Assembly: GCA_016291135.1 (NCBI GenBank)
Contig: JAEFAE010000015.1
Location: 1-54,658, forward strand
Direction: 5' to 3'
Length of the DNA: 54,658 bases
From: Bacteroidales bacterium
GTDB taxonomy: Bacteria; Bacteroidota; Bacteroidia; Bacteroidales; F082
A model generated the notes under the pieces. It saw nothing but the letters and a program-made list of their open reading frames with translations, was not told the origin of the DNA and did no database searches. The position numbers were made by a program, and so were the translations under genes. Shown one piece after another: positions 25,952 through 34,238 of the stretch (within the stretch, counting starts at the first letter, position 1; the number at the start of each line of letters is the position of its first letter).

Positions 25952-26956
25952 CTATTCGTGGTAAACGGTGTAGTTTAGCACGTTTCCGACCATCTGAAGG
26001 GTGGCCTTGTCGATGTGTTCCAGGTTGTCGTTGAGGGTGTGCCAGGTCTCAGGGAACGATCCATTGGAGCTTTCAGGCCTCAAATCGATGATGTCGATGC
26101 AGGGGATGCCGGCGATCTCGTTGATCGGAAGATGGTCGTCGCTGATGGGATCGCCCAGCTCGTTGACAAAGTACTGGCGGTAGCCGAGGTCCTGCGCATA
26201 ACGCCACACCTTGTTGCTCACCCAAGCGGCATAGCCTTGAGAGTAGTATTCCTTCATGAAGTTCGGCTCACTGGCCCCCACCATGTCGAGCAAGATGCCG
26301 TAAGAGGCCGTATAACCGGGAAGATGAGGCTGGGCGGCCCAATACTGCGAGCCGAGTGCCCAATGGTTGCGGCGGTCGTCGTAATACTGCTCCGACAGGT
26401 CTTGCCTTGGACCATAGTCTTCCAGGTCGAAGAGGATGAGATCGACGCCGAGGTTCTCGTCCAAAGGCTGAAGACGGAAGCTGCGGGCCATCTCGACGAG
26501 CACGCCCACGCCGCTGGCACCGTCGTTGGCGCCATCGATGGGATGGTTCCAGTTGGCCTCATCCGGGTCATGGTCGGCGTATGGACGTGAGTCCCAGTGG
26601 GCACATAGGAAGATGCGTTTTTTGGCCTTGGGGTTGAAGCTGGCGATGAGGTTTTTGCCATCCACTCCCTTACCCGTGTAGAGTCGGGAACGGAATTCCT
26701 GCACCATGACGGTGTCGGCATATTCCGAGAGCTTGTCGACCAGCCACTGGGCGCATTGTTCGTGCGCCTCCGAACCGGGCGTCCGAGGACCGAAGTCGGT
26801 CTGGGCCTTCACAAAAGCGTAGGCCGAGTCGGCGTTGAACTCGGGTACCGTGACCGTCTTGGCCGGTTTGGGATCCGTGGGTTGCGGTTTGTTCGGCTGG
26901 TGCTCACAAGCCACCAACACCACCCCCATCAAAATAACAAAAACAATTCTTCTCAT
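25952..26956 (-). CDS. M28-family metallopeptidase / glutaminyl-peptide cyclotransferase-like lipoprotein
   Basis: A 334-residue protein. The signal peptide ends in lipobox VVLVAC (Cys17), followed by a Pro/Lys linker. The M28 catalytic domain starts with TDFGPRTPGSEAH (53-65). Metal ligands and acids seen are His120 in CAHWDSRPYAD, Asp145 in GANDGASG, Glu179 in DLEDYG, Asp224 in LLDMVG and His306 in WHTLNDN. The set fits glutaminyl cyclases, which convert N-terminal Gln to pyroglutamate on exported proteins, a common modification of Sec-exported proteins in Bacteroidota. An aminopeptidase role is the alternative. The ATG is preceded at once by a purine-rich heptamer repeat (26964-26982). Confidence 0.87.
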   Translation of the reverse strand: MRRIVFVILMGVVLVACEHQPNKPQPTDPKPAKTVTVPEFNADSAYAFVKAQTDFGPRTPGSEAHEQCAQWLVDKLSEYADTVMVQEFRSRLYTGKGVDGKNLIASFNPKAKKRIFLCAHWDSRPYADHDPDEANWNHPIDGANDGASGVGVLVEMARSFRLQPLDENLGVDLILFDLEDYGPRQDLSEQYYDDRRNHWALGSQYWAAQPHLPGYTASYGILLDMVGASEPNFMKEYYSQGYAAWVSNKVWRYAQDLGYRQYFVNELGDPISDDHLPINEIAGIPCIDIIDLRPESSNGSFPETWHTLNDNLEHIDKATLQMVGNVLNYTVYHE

Positions 26957-26963
26957 ATTCTTC

Positions 26964-26982
26964 CTTCTGTCTTCTGTCTTCT
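26964..26982 (-). repeat. 7-bp tandem repeat (2.7 units) just before a start codon
   Basis: On the plus strand CTTCTGT occurs at 26964-26970 and 26971-26977, then CTTCT at 26978-26982. On the minus strand this reads AGAAGACAGAAGACAGAAG and ends 7 bases before the ATG of the M28 lipoprotein, at the place of a ribosome-binding site. It begins one base after the stop codon of the upstream leucine-rich-repeat gene. Confidence 0.85.
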
Positions 26983-26983
26983 A

Positions 26984-29587
26984 TTAATAATAAACGATAT
27001 TCAAGTCAAACCGCTTTTGCTGCAAGGCGGTGACGGTCTTGTTCTTGACCTTCGTGTTGTAGATCTTCAACAGCTTCAGCGAGGGCAGGTTCTCGATGGG
27101 CGAGATGGTCTTGACGCTCGTGTTGTTGACTAGCAACTCCTCCAGTTCCATCATCTTGGCCAGGGGTTTCAGCGACTTCACCGGGGTGCCGCTGGCGTTG
27201 AGGATGCGAAGGTGGCTCATGTTTTCGAGGGGCGAGAGGTCGGAGACCTGGGTGTTCTCGATGTTGAGTACGGTGAGGAGGGTGTCGTTTGCCAGCGGGC
27301 TGAGGTCGCTAATGGGGTTGTTCTGCAGCAGCAGCTCGCTCAAGTAGGGTTTGTCAACCAAAGGTTTGATGTCGCGGATGCCCTGTCCGATCAGGTTCAT
27401 CCGTTCCAGCCAGTGGAAGTTGCGGATGGGTTCCAGCGTTTGAAGGGCGGGCGCGTTTTCCGCATTGAGGTCTTTCAGGTCCATCATCTTCTGGAGTTCC
27501 AGGTCGGAGGGGATGAAATCCTCGCAGGTCACATGATCCCTAAGGAGGTCTTTCCAGTCGTCGGAGAGCGTCTCCCACCATTGGTTCAGGGCATCCGTCT
27601 GGAACACTACGATGACGTCGCGGAGCGTTTCCTTGAGGCGGTTCACCTGTTCTTGTGTGATCGAAGTGTGGTTCGCCCATATCGTCTCAAGATGCGTGTC
27701 GGCCGCCAGCACCGCCAGGTTGGTGACCGGCGTGTTGTTGATGTTGAGTGTGTGGAGCCGGCTCATGCCCGACAGCGGGGTCAGGTCGCTGACGAAGGTG
27801 TTTTCCAGGTTGATTTGTTCCAGGTTGGTCATGCCGGTCAGGGCGTCGAGACGGGTGATCTCGGTATTGGAGATGTTGAGCTTGACCAGGTTGGTGAGAC
27901 GGCTGACGGGCATCAGGTTCTGCATGTACTGGTTGCCCGACAGGTCGAGCTCCTTCATGTTGATGATCTGGTGGAGCTGCTCGGTGGTAGGCGTATCGGC
28001 CAGTTGCAGTTGTTGCGAAAAGACGGCCTTCCAGTAGATGGGGAGGTTCTCCCACCATTGCTCCAAGGCGTTGGTGTCGTAGATGACCAGGGTGAAGGGG
28101 TTCTGCTTGCTGAACTCGCTGGCTTGGTTGACGTCGATCCGGGTGTTGTCGCAATATACCTTGCTCAATCTGCGGTGGTTGGTAAGCGGGGAGAGGTCGT
28201 TGACGCCCGTGTTGCTGCAAAACAGCTCCTTCAGGTTTTCCATCTCTTGGAGCGGCTTGAGGCTCTTGACGGCGGTGTTCGAGATCTTGAGGCTCTGCAG
28301 GGCCTTGAGGTTGCTGATGGGGGCGAGGTCCCTGACCCGCGTGCCGCTGATGTCGAGTGCGACCAGCTTGTCGAGTTTCCCGACGGGAGCGAGGTTGAGG
28401 ATCTTGCAGCCTTCCGTCGAGAGGTAGGTCAGGTTGGGGCAGTTCTCGAGCACCTGCAGGTCGCTGATGGGCGTTTGGGCGACATTCAGCTTCTCCAGCC
28501 GGTTGAGGACCTCGAGGATGGCCAGGCTCTCGACGTCGGTGTGGGCGATGTCGAGCTCTTGGATCATGAGGTCGTATTTCAACGGCATCAGGTCGTTGAT
28601 TCGGGTGTCGGCGGCCTTGAGCACCTTGAGTTTGTTGGCGTTGCGAAGCGGCGTGAGGTCGTCGACGTTGGTACCGGAGATGTTGAGGCTGACGAGGTCC
28701 GACAGTTCGGCAAGCGGGTCGAGGGTGGTGATGGTCTTCACATCGGAAACGTCCACCGACTGGGTGAGACTCAGGGTCTTGAGCTGCCCGTAGAGCTCGT
28801 CGATGCCGGTCTTGACGATCGCCTCTTTCCAATCGGCCACCACGCTCTCGTCGCCGGGAACGGCAAACACGGGATAGGAGTAGATGAAGTCGTTCTCGTT
28901 GATGAGCATGACCGACTTGAGCGAAATGGTGTCGTTGATGCGGATGTCGTTGCCAAAGAAGTTCTTCCACGCACTGGGCATGGCGTTCCACCAATAACGA
29001 AGCGACTGCCGTTCGTTGATCTTCGTCGTGTAGATGCTCGCGATCTTGAGGTCGTTGTTCTTCTTGTCGAGGTTGATCTCGATGAAGCGGTTCTTGACTT
29101 CGTTGATGGAGTCGTTGGTGACGGTCTTGCCGACCAGCTGGCGGTTCATGGTCACCTTGAAATAAGGCGTTCCGTCTTGCTTGGTCAGGTTGGCGATGCT
29201 TTGGATGTCGAAGGTGAACCGGGCATATTGGAAGAAAAAGTCGATGTCTTTGAGATAGGCCTGCACGTCCTTGGAGAGCGTCGTGCTGCGACGGGTGTCG
29301 AGATCGTCCTCGATCTGAACCTTGTCGTCTTGGAAGATCTTGGTATAGCTCTGCGTGAAGACGATTTCCTTTTCCTGTGCCGTTTGTTCGGGGTCGCCGA
29401 TGAAGTTCAGCGTCTCCTGGAGGTAATGCACCATCTTCTGGATCTCCGTCTCGTAGTTGGCCAGCTCTTCTTTGGAGAGGGTGTTGTTCTTGTTTTGTGC
29501 CACGCCGCTCATGGTGAGGCTGCACAACCCTATGGCTATGACGAAGAAAACAGCCCGTACTCCGTTTTCCGTTATCCGTTTGATCAT
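26984..29587 (-). CDS. Large secreted leucine-rich-repeat protein
   Basis: An 867-residue protein. The signal peptide is within residues 1-31 (VRAVFFVIAIGLCSLTMSGVAQ). Residues 35-270 are a globular region of unknown fold, with ETEIQKMVHYLQETLNFIGD and a WWNAMPSAWKNFFG motif. From residue 285 about two dozen 22-residue repeats of SDS22/internalin type follow (consensus xxLxxLNISGTxVxDLxPL). They are interrupted at about 500 and 650-700 by WWENLPIYWKAVF and WWETLSDDWKDLL inserts. These three 'WW...W' segments look like a repeated spacer. It is the last gene of a four-gene operon and its ATG overlaps the previous stop by four bases. It is probably a protein-binding scaffold in the periplasm or at the surface; no T9SS tail or lipobox is seen. 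Confidence 0.85.
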   Translation of the reverse strand: MIKRITENGVRAVFFVIAIGLCSLTMSGVAQNKNNTLSKEELANYETEIQKMVHYLQETLNFIGDPEQTAQEKEIVFTQSYTKIFQDDKVQIEDDLDTRRSTTLSKDVQAYLKDIDFFFQYARFTFDIQSIANLTKQDGTPYFKVTMNRQLVGKTVTNDSINEVKNRFIEINLDKKNNDLKIASIYTTKINERQSLRYWWNAMPSAWKNFFGNDIRINDTISLKSVMLINENDFIYSYPVFAVPGDESVVADWKEAIVKTGIDELYGQLKTLSLTQSVDVSDVKTITTLDPLAELSDLVSLNISGTNVDDLTPLRNANKLKVLKAADTRINDLMPLKYDLMIQELDIAHTDVESLAILEVLNRLEKLNVAQTPISDLQVLENCPNLTYLSTEGCKILNLAPVGKLDKLVALDISGTRVRDLAPISNLKALQSLKISNTAVKSLKPLQEMENLKELFCSNTGVNDLSPLTNHRRLSKVYCDNTRIDVNQASEFSKQNPFTLVIYDTNALEQWWENLPIYWKAVFSQQLQLADTPTTEQLHQIINMKELDLSGNQYMQNLMPVSRLTNLVKLNISNTEITRLDALTGMTNLEQINLENTFVSDLTPLSGMSRLHTLNINNTPVTNLAVLAADTHLETIWANHTSITQEQVNRLKETLRDVIVVFQTDALNQWWETLSDDWKDLLRDHVTCEDFIPSDLELQKMMDLKDLNAENAPALQTLEPIRNFHWLERMNLIGQGIRDIKPLVDKPYLSELLLQNNPISDLSPLANDTLLTVLNIENTQVSDLSPLENMSHLRILNASGTPVKSLKPLAKMMELEELLVNNTSVKTISPIENLPSLKLLKIYNTKVKNKTVTALQQKRFDLNIVYY

Positions 29588-30420
29588 GGTTCGTAGAATT
29601 TGATAAGGTCTTTTTTGTCCTTTTCAGGCAGGTAGATCAGGTTGGAGATGAGCCATCCGGCGTTGTTGCCGCTGCGGTTGAACCACGACACTTCGAAGTA
29701 CCAGTCTTTGATCTGGAAGACGTGGAACTTCACCGTATCGACGTTTTGGAACACCAGGTTGCCGCGTTTGATCTCATAGAAGAACAGGGTGCGGTAATCC
29801 GGCTCGAACGACTTGGAGGCGTAGTATTCGATGACCTCCGGCTCCTTGAAGATCTTGTAGATGTTCATGAAGTCCAGCTCGTGGCTCATCGGGTGCAGGA
29901 AGTGTTTCTCCCGTTCGGTGAGCTCGCCGGTGGGGAAGAGCTTGTTGAACTCCGAGAAGTAGATGTTGTTGAGCACCCATTTGGACCCCAGGCCTTCTTT
30001 TTCGACGCCGAGGATCATGATGACACTCACCGGCTTGCCTTTGTATTTGAAGGTGGCCGACACCTCGGAGTACCAGCGTCCGCCGAGGAAGGTCATGAAG
30101 GTGGAGTCGCCCGAGGTGACGTCTTCGATGAAGAAACGTTGGAGGTCGGGTTGGCTGCCGTAGGTCTGTTGGTCGAAAAGGATGGCCAGCGACTGTTGGC
30201 GTTTCTGACGGTTGCGGTAGCTGGGATCCTTGGGGTTGAGCTTGTTGCCGAACTGGTCTTCCTCGTAGTTGAAGCGTCGGATGAACTGTCCCATCTGTTT
30301 GGTCATGGCATAGAGATGGGTCTCGTCCATCTGGAAGTCGCCGACGGACTGTGCCTTTATAGGCATGGCGCTGATGCCGAGCATCAGCGCCAGGAGGATC
30401 AGTGGAACACGCTTTCTCAT
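29584..30420 (-). CDS. Secreted protein of unknown function (operon gene 3)
   Basis: A 278-residue protein with signal peptide 1-23 (LILLALMLGISAMPIKAQ). The mature part is mixed alpha/beta with many aromatic residues (KQMGQFIRRFNYEED, FFIEDVTSGDSTFMTFLGGRWYSEV, FQIKDWYFEVSWFNRSG, GWLISNLIYLPEKDKK). No family is recognised. Both ends overlap neighbours by four bases (ATGA) in the same operon, so its product is likely made in step with the leucine-rich-repeat protein and may work with it. Confidence 0.8.
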   Translation of the reverse strand: MRKRVPLILLALMLGISAMPIKAQSVGDFQMDETHLYAMTKQMGQFIRRFNYEEDQFGNKLNPKDPSYRNRQKRQQSLAILFDQQTYGSQPDLQRFFIEDVTSGDSTFMTFLGGRWYSEVSATFKYKGKPVSVIMILGVEKEGLGSKWVLNNIYFSEFNKLFPTGELTEREKHFLHPMSHELDFMNIYKIFKEPEVIEYYASKSFEPDYRTLFFYEIKRGNLVFQNVDTVKFHVFQIKDWYFEVSWFNRSGNNAGWLISNLIYLPEKDKKDLIKFYEP

Positions 30421-30992
30421 TTATTCGCCGTTTCCTTCACGCGCATGTCGCCGAGGAGGACGTCCCAGAAGCCGATCATGCGGCCGCCGATCTGGGTCTC
30501 CTTGCGTTTGACATACACGGTGATGTCTTTCTTGGTGGTGTCTTTATAGGCCAGGTTGCCTTCTTTGTCGTAGCCGCGGAAGGTCTGGAAGATGGTGATG
30601 ACGCCCACATAGGTGCCGTCGGGTTGGCGTTGGAGGTCTGACACGTATTCGATGTTATACCATTCGATCTCCACGCGGTCGTAGTTGAGGCGCATCAGGT
30701 GTTCGAAGTAGGGGCGCACCTTGTAGTACTTGATCTTGGTGGAGTGGAGCGACGACACGCCGATCTCGGCATTGGTCATGAACAGTTCCTCCGCGCGGTC
30801 GATGACGCGGTTGGCTTCGCTCCAGGCGGTCTCTTTGCTACCGACGATCTTGATGTATTTGCTCAGGTCCCTGACTTTCTCGAGGGCGAGGCTGTCGATG
30901 GCCTGTTTGCGTTCGAAATCAATCTCTTCCTGTGCCATGGCGGTGCCTCCGACAAAGAGGACGATGGCGAGTAAGGCCAAAATCTTTTTCAT
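30417..30992 (-). CDS. Secreted protein of unknown function (operon gene 2)
   Basis: A 191-residue protein with signal peptide 1-20 (ILALLAIVLFVGGTAMAQ). The mature part starts with a charged helix (EEIDFERKQAIDSLALEKV), followed by a beta-rich region (VEIEWYNIEYVSDLQRQPDG, GVITIFQTFRGYDKEGNLAY, DITVYVKRKETQIGG). The layout recalls small SnoaL/NTF2-like exported domains, but this is only an impression. It starts seven bases after gene 1 of the operon and its stop overlaps the next ATG (ATGA). Confidence 0.78.
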   Translation of the reverse strand: MKKILALLAIVLFVGGTAMAQEEIDFERKQAIDSLALEKVRDLSKYIKIVGSKETAWSEANRVIDRAEELFMTNAEIGVSSLHSTKIKYYKVRPYFEHLMRLNYDRVEIEWYNIEYVSDLQRQPDGTYVGVITIFQTFRGYDKEGNLAYKDTTKKDITVYVKRKETQIGGRMIGFWDVLLGDMRVKETANK

Positions 30993-30999
30993 CGTTTAC

Positions 31000-31644
31000 T
31001 TATTTTTTAATGAGTTCGACTTCCGTGATTTTTCCGTTTTCGTTGAATTTCAGGTTGGCGACGCGGTTGCGTGACACCTTTTGGTCCTTGACGTAGTTGA
31101 GGTAGTTCTCGATGGTCGTAGGACGGTCGTAGTCGTTGAATCCGCCGGCCTGGCTGATGATGATGAGCACGGGCACGTTGTTGGATTCGAACAGCTGGAG
31201 CGTTTCGTTGATGAGGTTGTTGGCCTGGGTGGTGCCGCCAGCGGCTGCGATCTTGCCGAGGTTGGTCTCGAGCATGTTTTTAGGCAGTTTGGCTTTGGCG
31301 GCTTCTTCGGCGGCTTTTCGTTCCTCTTCGGCTTTTTGTTCGGCCTGGGCGCGTTCGCGGGCGAGTTTCTTCTCTACTTGGAAGAGCAGATCATCGACCT
31401 CGGCGTTCTGGAGGTTCCAGTCTTTGATGGTCTGGACGCGGTTTTCTTTTTCTTCGAGGGTCCACATCGTTTCATCGTCGAGGATGGCGGTGAGGTCTTT
31501 GGTGGCTTCGGCCACCCGGGCTTTGTACTCCGCCTCGGCGGCTTCGCGTGCCAGGCGTTTCTTGCTCTTGCAGCTGGTGGTGCCACCCAAGGTGATGAAC
31601 GCGGCCAGCAGGATCATGATGACGGTTGTGATTTTGTGTTTCAT
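31000..31644 (-). CDS. Coiled-coil lipoprotein of unknown function (operon gene 1)
   Basis: A 214-residue lipoprotein with lipobox LGGTTSC (Cys25). Residues 28-115 form a long charged coiled coil (RLAREAAEAEYKARVAEATK, LLFQVEKKLARERAQAEQKA, EEERKAAEEAAKAK). Residues 120-214 form a compact domain with an Asn-rich helix and the strand NVPVLIIISQAGGFNDYDRP. It heads a four-gene minus-strand operon (31644 to 26984) in which all genes encode exported proteins. It is probably anchored to the outer or inner membrane facing the periplasm. Confidence 0.8.
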   Translation of the reverse strand: MKHKITTVIMILLAAFITLGGTTSCKSKKRLAREAAEAEYKARVAEATKDLTAILDDETMWTLEEKENRVQTIKDWNLQNAEVDDLLFQVEKKLARERAQAEQKAEEERKAAEEAAKAKLPKNMLETNLGKIAAAGGTTQANNLINETLQLFESNNVPVLIIISQAGGFNDYDRPTTIENYLNYVKDQKVSRNRVANLKFNENGKITEVELIKK

Positions 31645-31691
31645 ACGTATTATTGTTGCTTTTAAATAACTCTATTCATCCTAATTAATTG

Positions 31692-31699
31692 CAAAAATA
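31692..31699 (-). promoter_or_regulatory. -7 box (TATTTTTG, minus strand) of the four-gene envelope operon
   Basis: TATTTTTG on the minus strand fits TAnnTTTG and lies 48 bases before the ATG at 31644, directly after the topA terminator. Confidence 0.5.
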
Positions 31700-31702
31700 G
31701 TA

Positions 31703-31741
31703 AATAAAAACAAAAATCCCGCCAAACTTTGACGGGATTTT
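31703..31741 (-). terminator. Intrinsic terminator of topA
   Basis: The stem AAATCCCGCCAAA / TTTGACGGGATTT (one mismatch) surrounds a very short loop. On the minus strand it is followed by a T-rich run (TTTTTGTTTTTATTT). It lies between the topA stop (31758) and the next promoter. Confidence 0.75.
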
Positions 31742-31757
31742 CATTTGAGATGGCCTT

Positions 31758-34085
31758 TCACCTTTTTGCTTCCGACTTCTTTCTTTTCGGTGCCGCCTTG
31801 GGTTCGGCATCCACCAGGGCCATGCAGGCCTCGTAGCTCAAAGTCTTGGGATCGACGTCCTTGGAGATGCGGTAGTTCTTCTTCTTATAAGAGACATACG
31901 GGCCGAAACGACCGTTCATGACCTTCAGGTCGGGATCGTTGTCGAAGACCAACAGGGTGTTCTCCGTGTCTTTCTGACGCTTCTCGCCGATGAGCTCGAT
32001 GGCACGTTCGATGTCGATGGTGGCCGGGTTGTCGGTCTTGGCGAGGCTGAAAAACTGGTTGTTGTGCTTCACGTAGGGACCGAAACGACCCACAGACACG
32101 CTGACTTCCTTGTCCTCGTACTGACCCAAGATACGCGGGAACTCAAACAGTTTGAGGACCTCATCCAAGGTGACCGTCTCGATGCTCTGGTCCTTGCGCA
32201 AGCCGGCAAAGCGGGGTTTCTCTTCCGATTCGGTGTCGCCGATCTGGGCCACGGGGCCGAAACGGCCGACTTTCACATAGACGTTCTTGCCTGAAGCGGG
32301 ATCCACTCCCAACAGCTTCTCGCCGCTGAACTTGCCCGAGTTCTCGGTCGTGCTCACGACCTGCTTGTGGAAGCCGGCATAGAACTCCTTGATCATCTTG
32401 TTCCAGGCCCGTTTGCCCTCCGAGATCTTGTCGAACTCTTTCTCCACATTGGCCGTGAAGTTGTAGTCGATGATGTCTTCGAAATACTGGAGCAGGAACT
32501 TGTTGACCAACACGCCGATGTCGGTAGGCAACAGCTTGCCTTTTTCAGCACCGTAGTTTTCCTTGCCTTGCTTTTCAGTCAGCTTATTGTTTTTCAGTGT
32601 AATAACGTTAAAATATTGGGTCACGCCCGGGATGTCGCCCTTGGTAACATACTCGCGTTTTTGGATGGTGGAGATGGTGGGGGCGTAGGTGGACGGACGG
32701 CCGATGCCGAGTTCCTCCATCTTCTTGACCAGGCTGGCCTCGGTATAACGAAGCGGATGACGGGTATAACGCTGCTGGGCTTCCATCTTCTCGAGGTCGA
32801 GGGTCATCCCCTTCTCGATGGGAGGCAACACGCTCACCTTGTCTTCGGCACGCTCGTCGTCGTAGCTCTCCATATATACCTTGAGGAATCCGTCGAAGAG
32901 GATGACCTCACCGGTGGCCACAAACTTCTTGTCGGAGGTGGAGATGCCGATGTTGACGTTGGTGCGTTCCAGCTGGGCGTCGGCCATTTGCGAGGCGATG
33001 GTGCGCTTCCAGATGAGTTCGTAAAGGCGGCGCTCGTCGGCGGTACCTTTGATGGTATGCTGGTCGAGGTAGGTGGGGCGGATGGCCTCGTGGGCCTCTT
33101 GGGCTCCTTTGGTCTTGGTCTGGTACTGACGGGTCTTGACGTACTCAGCGCCGTAGTTCTCGACGATCTCCTTCTTGGCCATGCCCAAGGCCAGACTGGA
33201 GAGGTTTACCGAGTCGGTACGCATGTAAGTGATCTTACCGGATTCATACAGCTGCTGGGCGAGACGCATGGTGTTGGCCACCGAGAAACCCAGCTTGCGG
33301 GCCGCCTCCTGTTGGAGGGTCGAAGTGGTGAAAGGCGGGGCCGGAAAACGGGAGGCGGGCTTCTTCTCGATGCTCTCCACGCGATAGCCGGCCTTGATGC
33401 ACGACTCCAAAAAACGGCGGGCCTCCTCCTCAGTGTCGAAGCGGCTCGGCATCTCGGCCGAGAGGGCATACTCCTGTCCGTTCTGGATAAAGGAGAACTG
33501 GGCCACAACGCGGTAGGCGCTGGTCTGGACGAAATTCTTGATCTCTTCCTCGCGTTCGACGATGAGGCGCACGGCAACCGACTGTACACGACCGGCAGAG
33601 AGCGAGGGCTTCACCTTCTTCCAGAGCAGGGGCGACAGCTCGTAACCGACCAGACGGTCGAGCACGCGACGGGCCTGCTGGGCGGCCACCAGGTCCATGT
33701 CGATGTCGCGCGGGTTCTGGATGGCGTTCAGGATGGCCGACTTGGTGATCTCGTGGAAGACAATACGCTTGGTATCCTTGTCCTTGAGATTCAGGGCCTC
33801 ATAGAGGTGCCACGAGATGGACTCTCCCTCGCGGTCCTCATCGGATGCCAGCCAGATGGTCTCGGCCTCGTTGGCACGTTTCTTCAGTTCGGCCACCAGC
33901 GACTTCTTGTCGTCGCTGATCTCATATTCGGGTTCAAAGTCTTTGTCGATGTTGACGCTGAGCGTGTTCTTGTTCAGGTCGCGGACGTGTCCGTAGCTCG
34001 ACTTCACGGTGTATTCCTTGCCCAGGAAGCCTTCGATGGTCTTCGCCTTGGCAGGGGACTCGACGATAACTAAGTTTTTTGTCAT
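31758..34085 (-). CDS. topA: DNA topoisomerase I (type IA)
   Basis: A 775-residue enzyme that relaxes negative supercoils. The Toprim domain shows LVIVESPAKAKTIEGFLG (5-22) and the acidic triad region ASDEDREGE (80-88). The active-site tyrosine is Tyr287 in GKITYMRTDS. SAGRVQSVA (163-171) and RPSTYAP complete the core. The C-terminus has the repeat type without zinc fingers (GRFGPVAQIG, GRFGPYVKHN, GRFGPYVSYK) and a basic tail, the form common in Bacteroidota. ATG 34085 was chosen over upstream ATG 34100 because MTKNLVIVESP is the standard family start. Confidence 0.97.
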   Translation of the reverse strand: MTKNLVIVESPAKAKTIEGFLGKEYTVKSSYGHVRDLNKNTLSVNIDKDFEPEYEISDDKKSLVAELKKRANEAETIWLASDEDREGESISWHLYEALNLKDKDTKRIVFHEITKSAILNAIQNPRDIDMDLVAAQQARRVLDRLVGYELSPLLWKKVKPSLSAGRVQSVAVRLIVEREEEIKNFVQTSAYRVVAQFSFIQNGQEYALSAEMPSRFDTEEEARRFLESCIKAGYRVESIEKKPASRFPAPPFTTSTLQQEAARKLGFSVANTMRLAQQLYESGKITYMRTDSVNLSSLALGMAKKEIVENYGAEYVKTRQYQTKTKGAQEAHEAIRPTYLDQHTIKGTADERRLYELIWKRTIASQMADAQLERTNVNIGISTSDKKFVATGEVILFDGFLKVYMESYDDERAEDKVSVLPPIEKGMTLDLEKMEAQQRYTRHPLRYTEASLVKKMEELGIGRPSTYAPTISTIQKREYVTKGDIPGVTQYFNVITLKNNKLTEKQGKENYGAEKGKLLPTDIGVLVNKFLLQYFEDIIDYNFTANVEKEFDKISEGKRAWNKMIKEFYAGFHKQVVSTTENSGKFSGEKLLGVDPASGKNVYVKVGRFGPVAQIGDTESEEKPRFAGLRKDQSIETVTLDEVLKLFEFPRILGQYEDKEVSVSVGRFGPYVKHNNQFFSLAKTDNPATIDIERAIELIGEKRQKDTENTLLVFDNDPDLKVMNGRFGPYVSYKKKNYRISKDVDPKTLSYEACMALVDAEPKAAPKRKKSEAKR

Positions 34086-34130
34086 AGCGATAAAGATCAA
34101 AAAAGAGGCCTCGCCTCAAAAAGTTGGCCG

Positions 34131-34138
34131 CAAAATTA
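34131..34138 (-). promoter_or_regulatory. -7 box (TAATTTTG, minus strand) of topA
   Basis: TAATTTTG on the minus strand fits TAnnTTTG and lies 46 bases before the topA ATG, in the 153-base gap after the CARF nuclease gene. Confidence 0.5.
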
Positions 34139-34238
34139 GTGGAATAAATACGCACGGAGCGCATTTTTTTGCAAAAATTTTCTTAGTTTATTATAAATAA
34201 ACTAGGTAACGGAAAGGGATCGAACGTGGGAATAAACA

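Noticed and set aside
27212..29596. Very long open frame (about 790 codons) opposite the leucine-rich-repeat gene
   Set aside because: It is antisense to a clear LRR gene, is rich in Val/Gly/His/Asp combinations typical of reversed GC-biased codons, and has no start signal or domain.
32367..34073. Plus-strand frame of about 570 codons opposite topA
   Set aside because: topA is certain by motifs, and the antisense frame has no recognisable feature.
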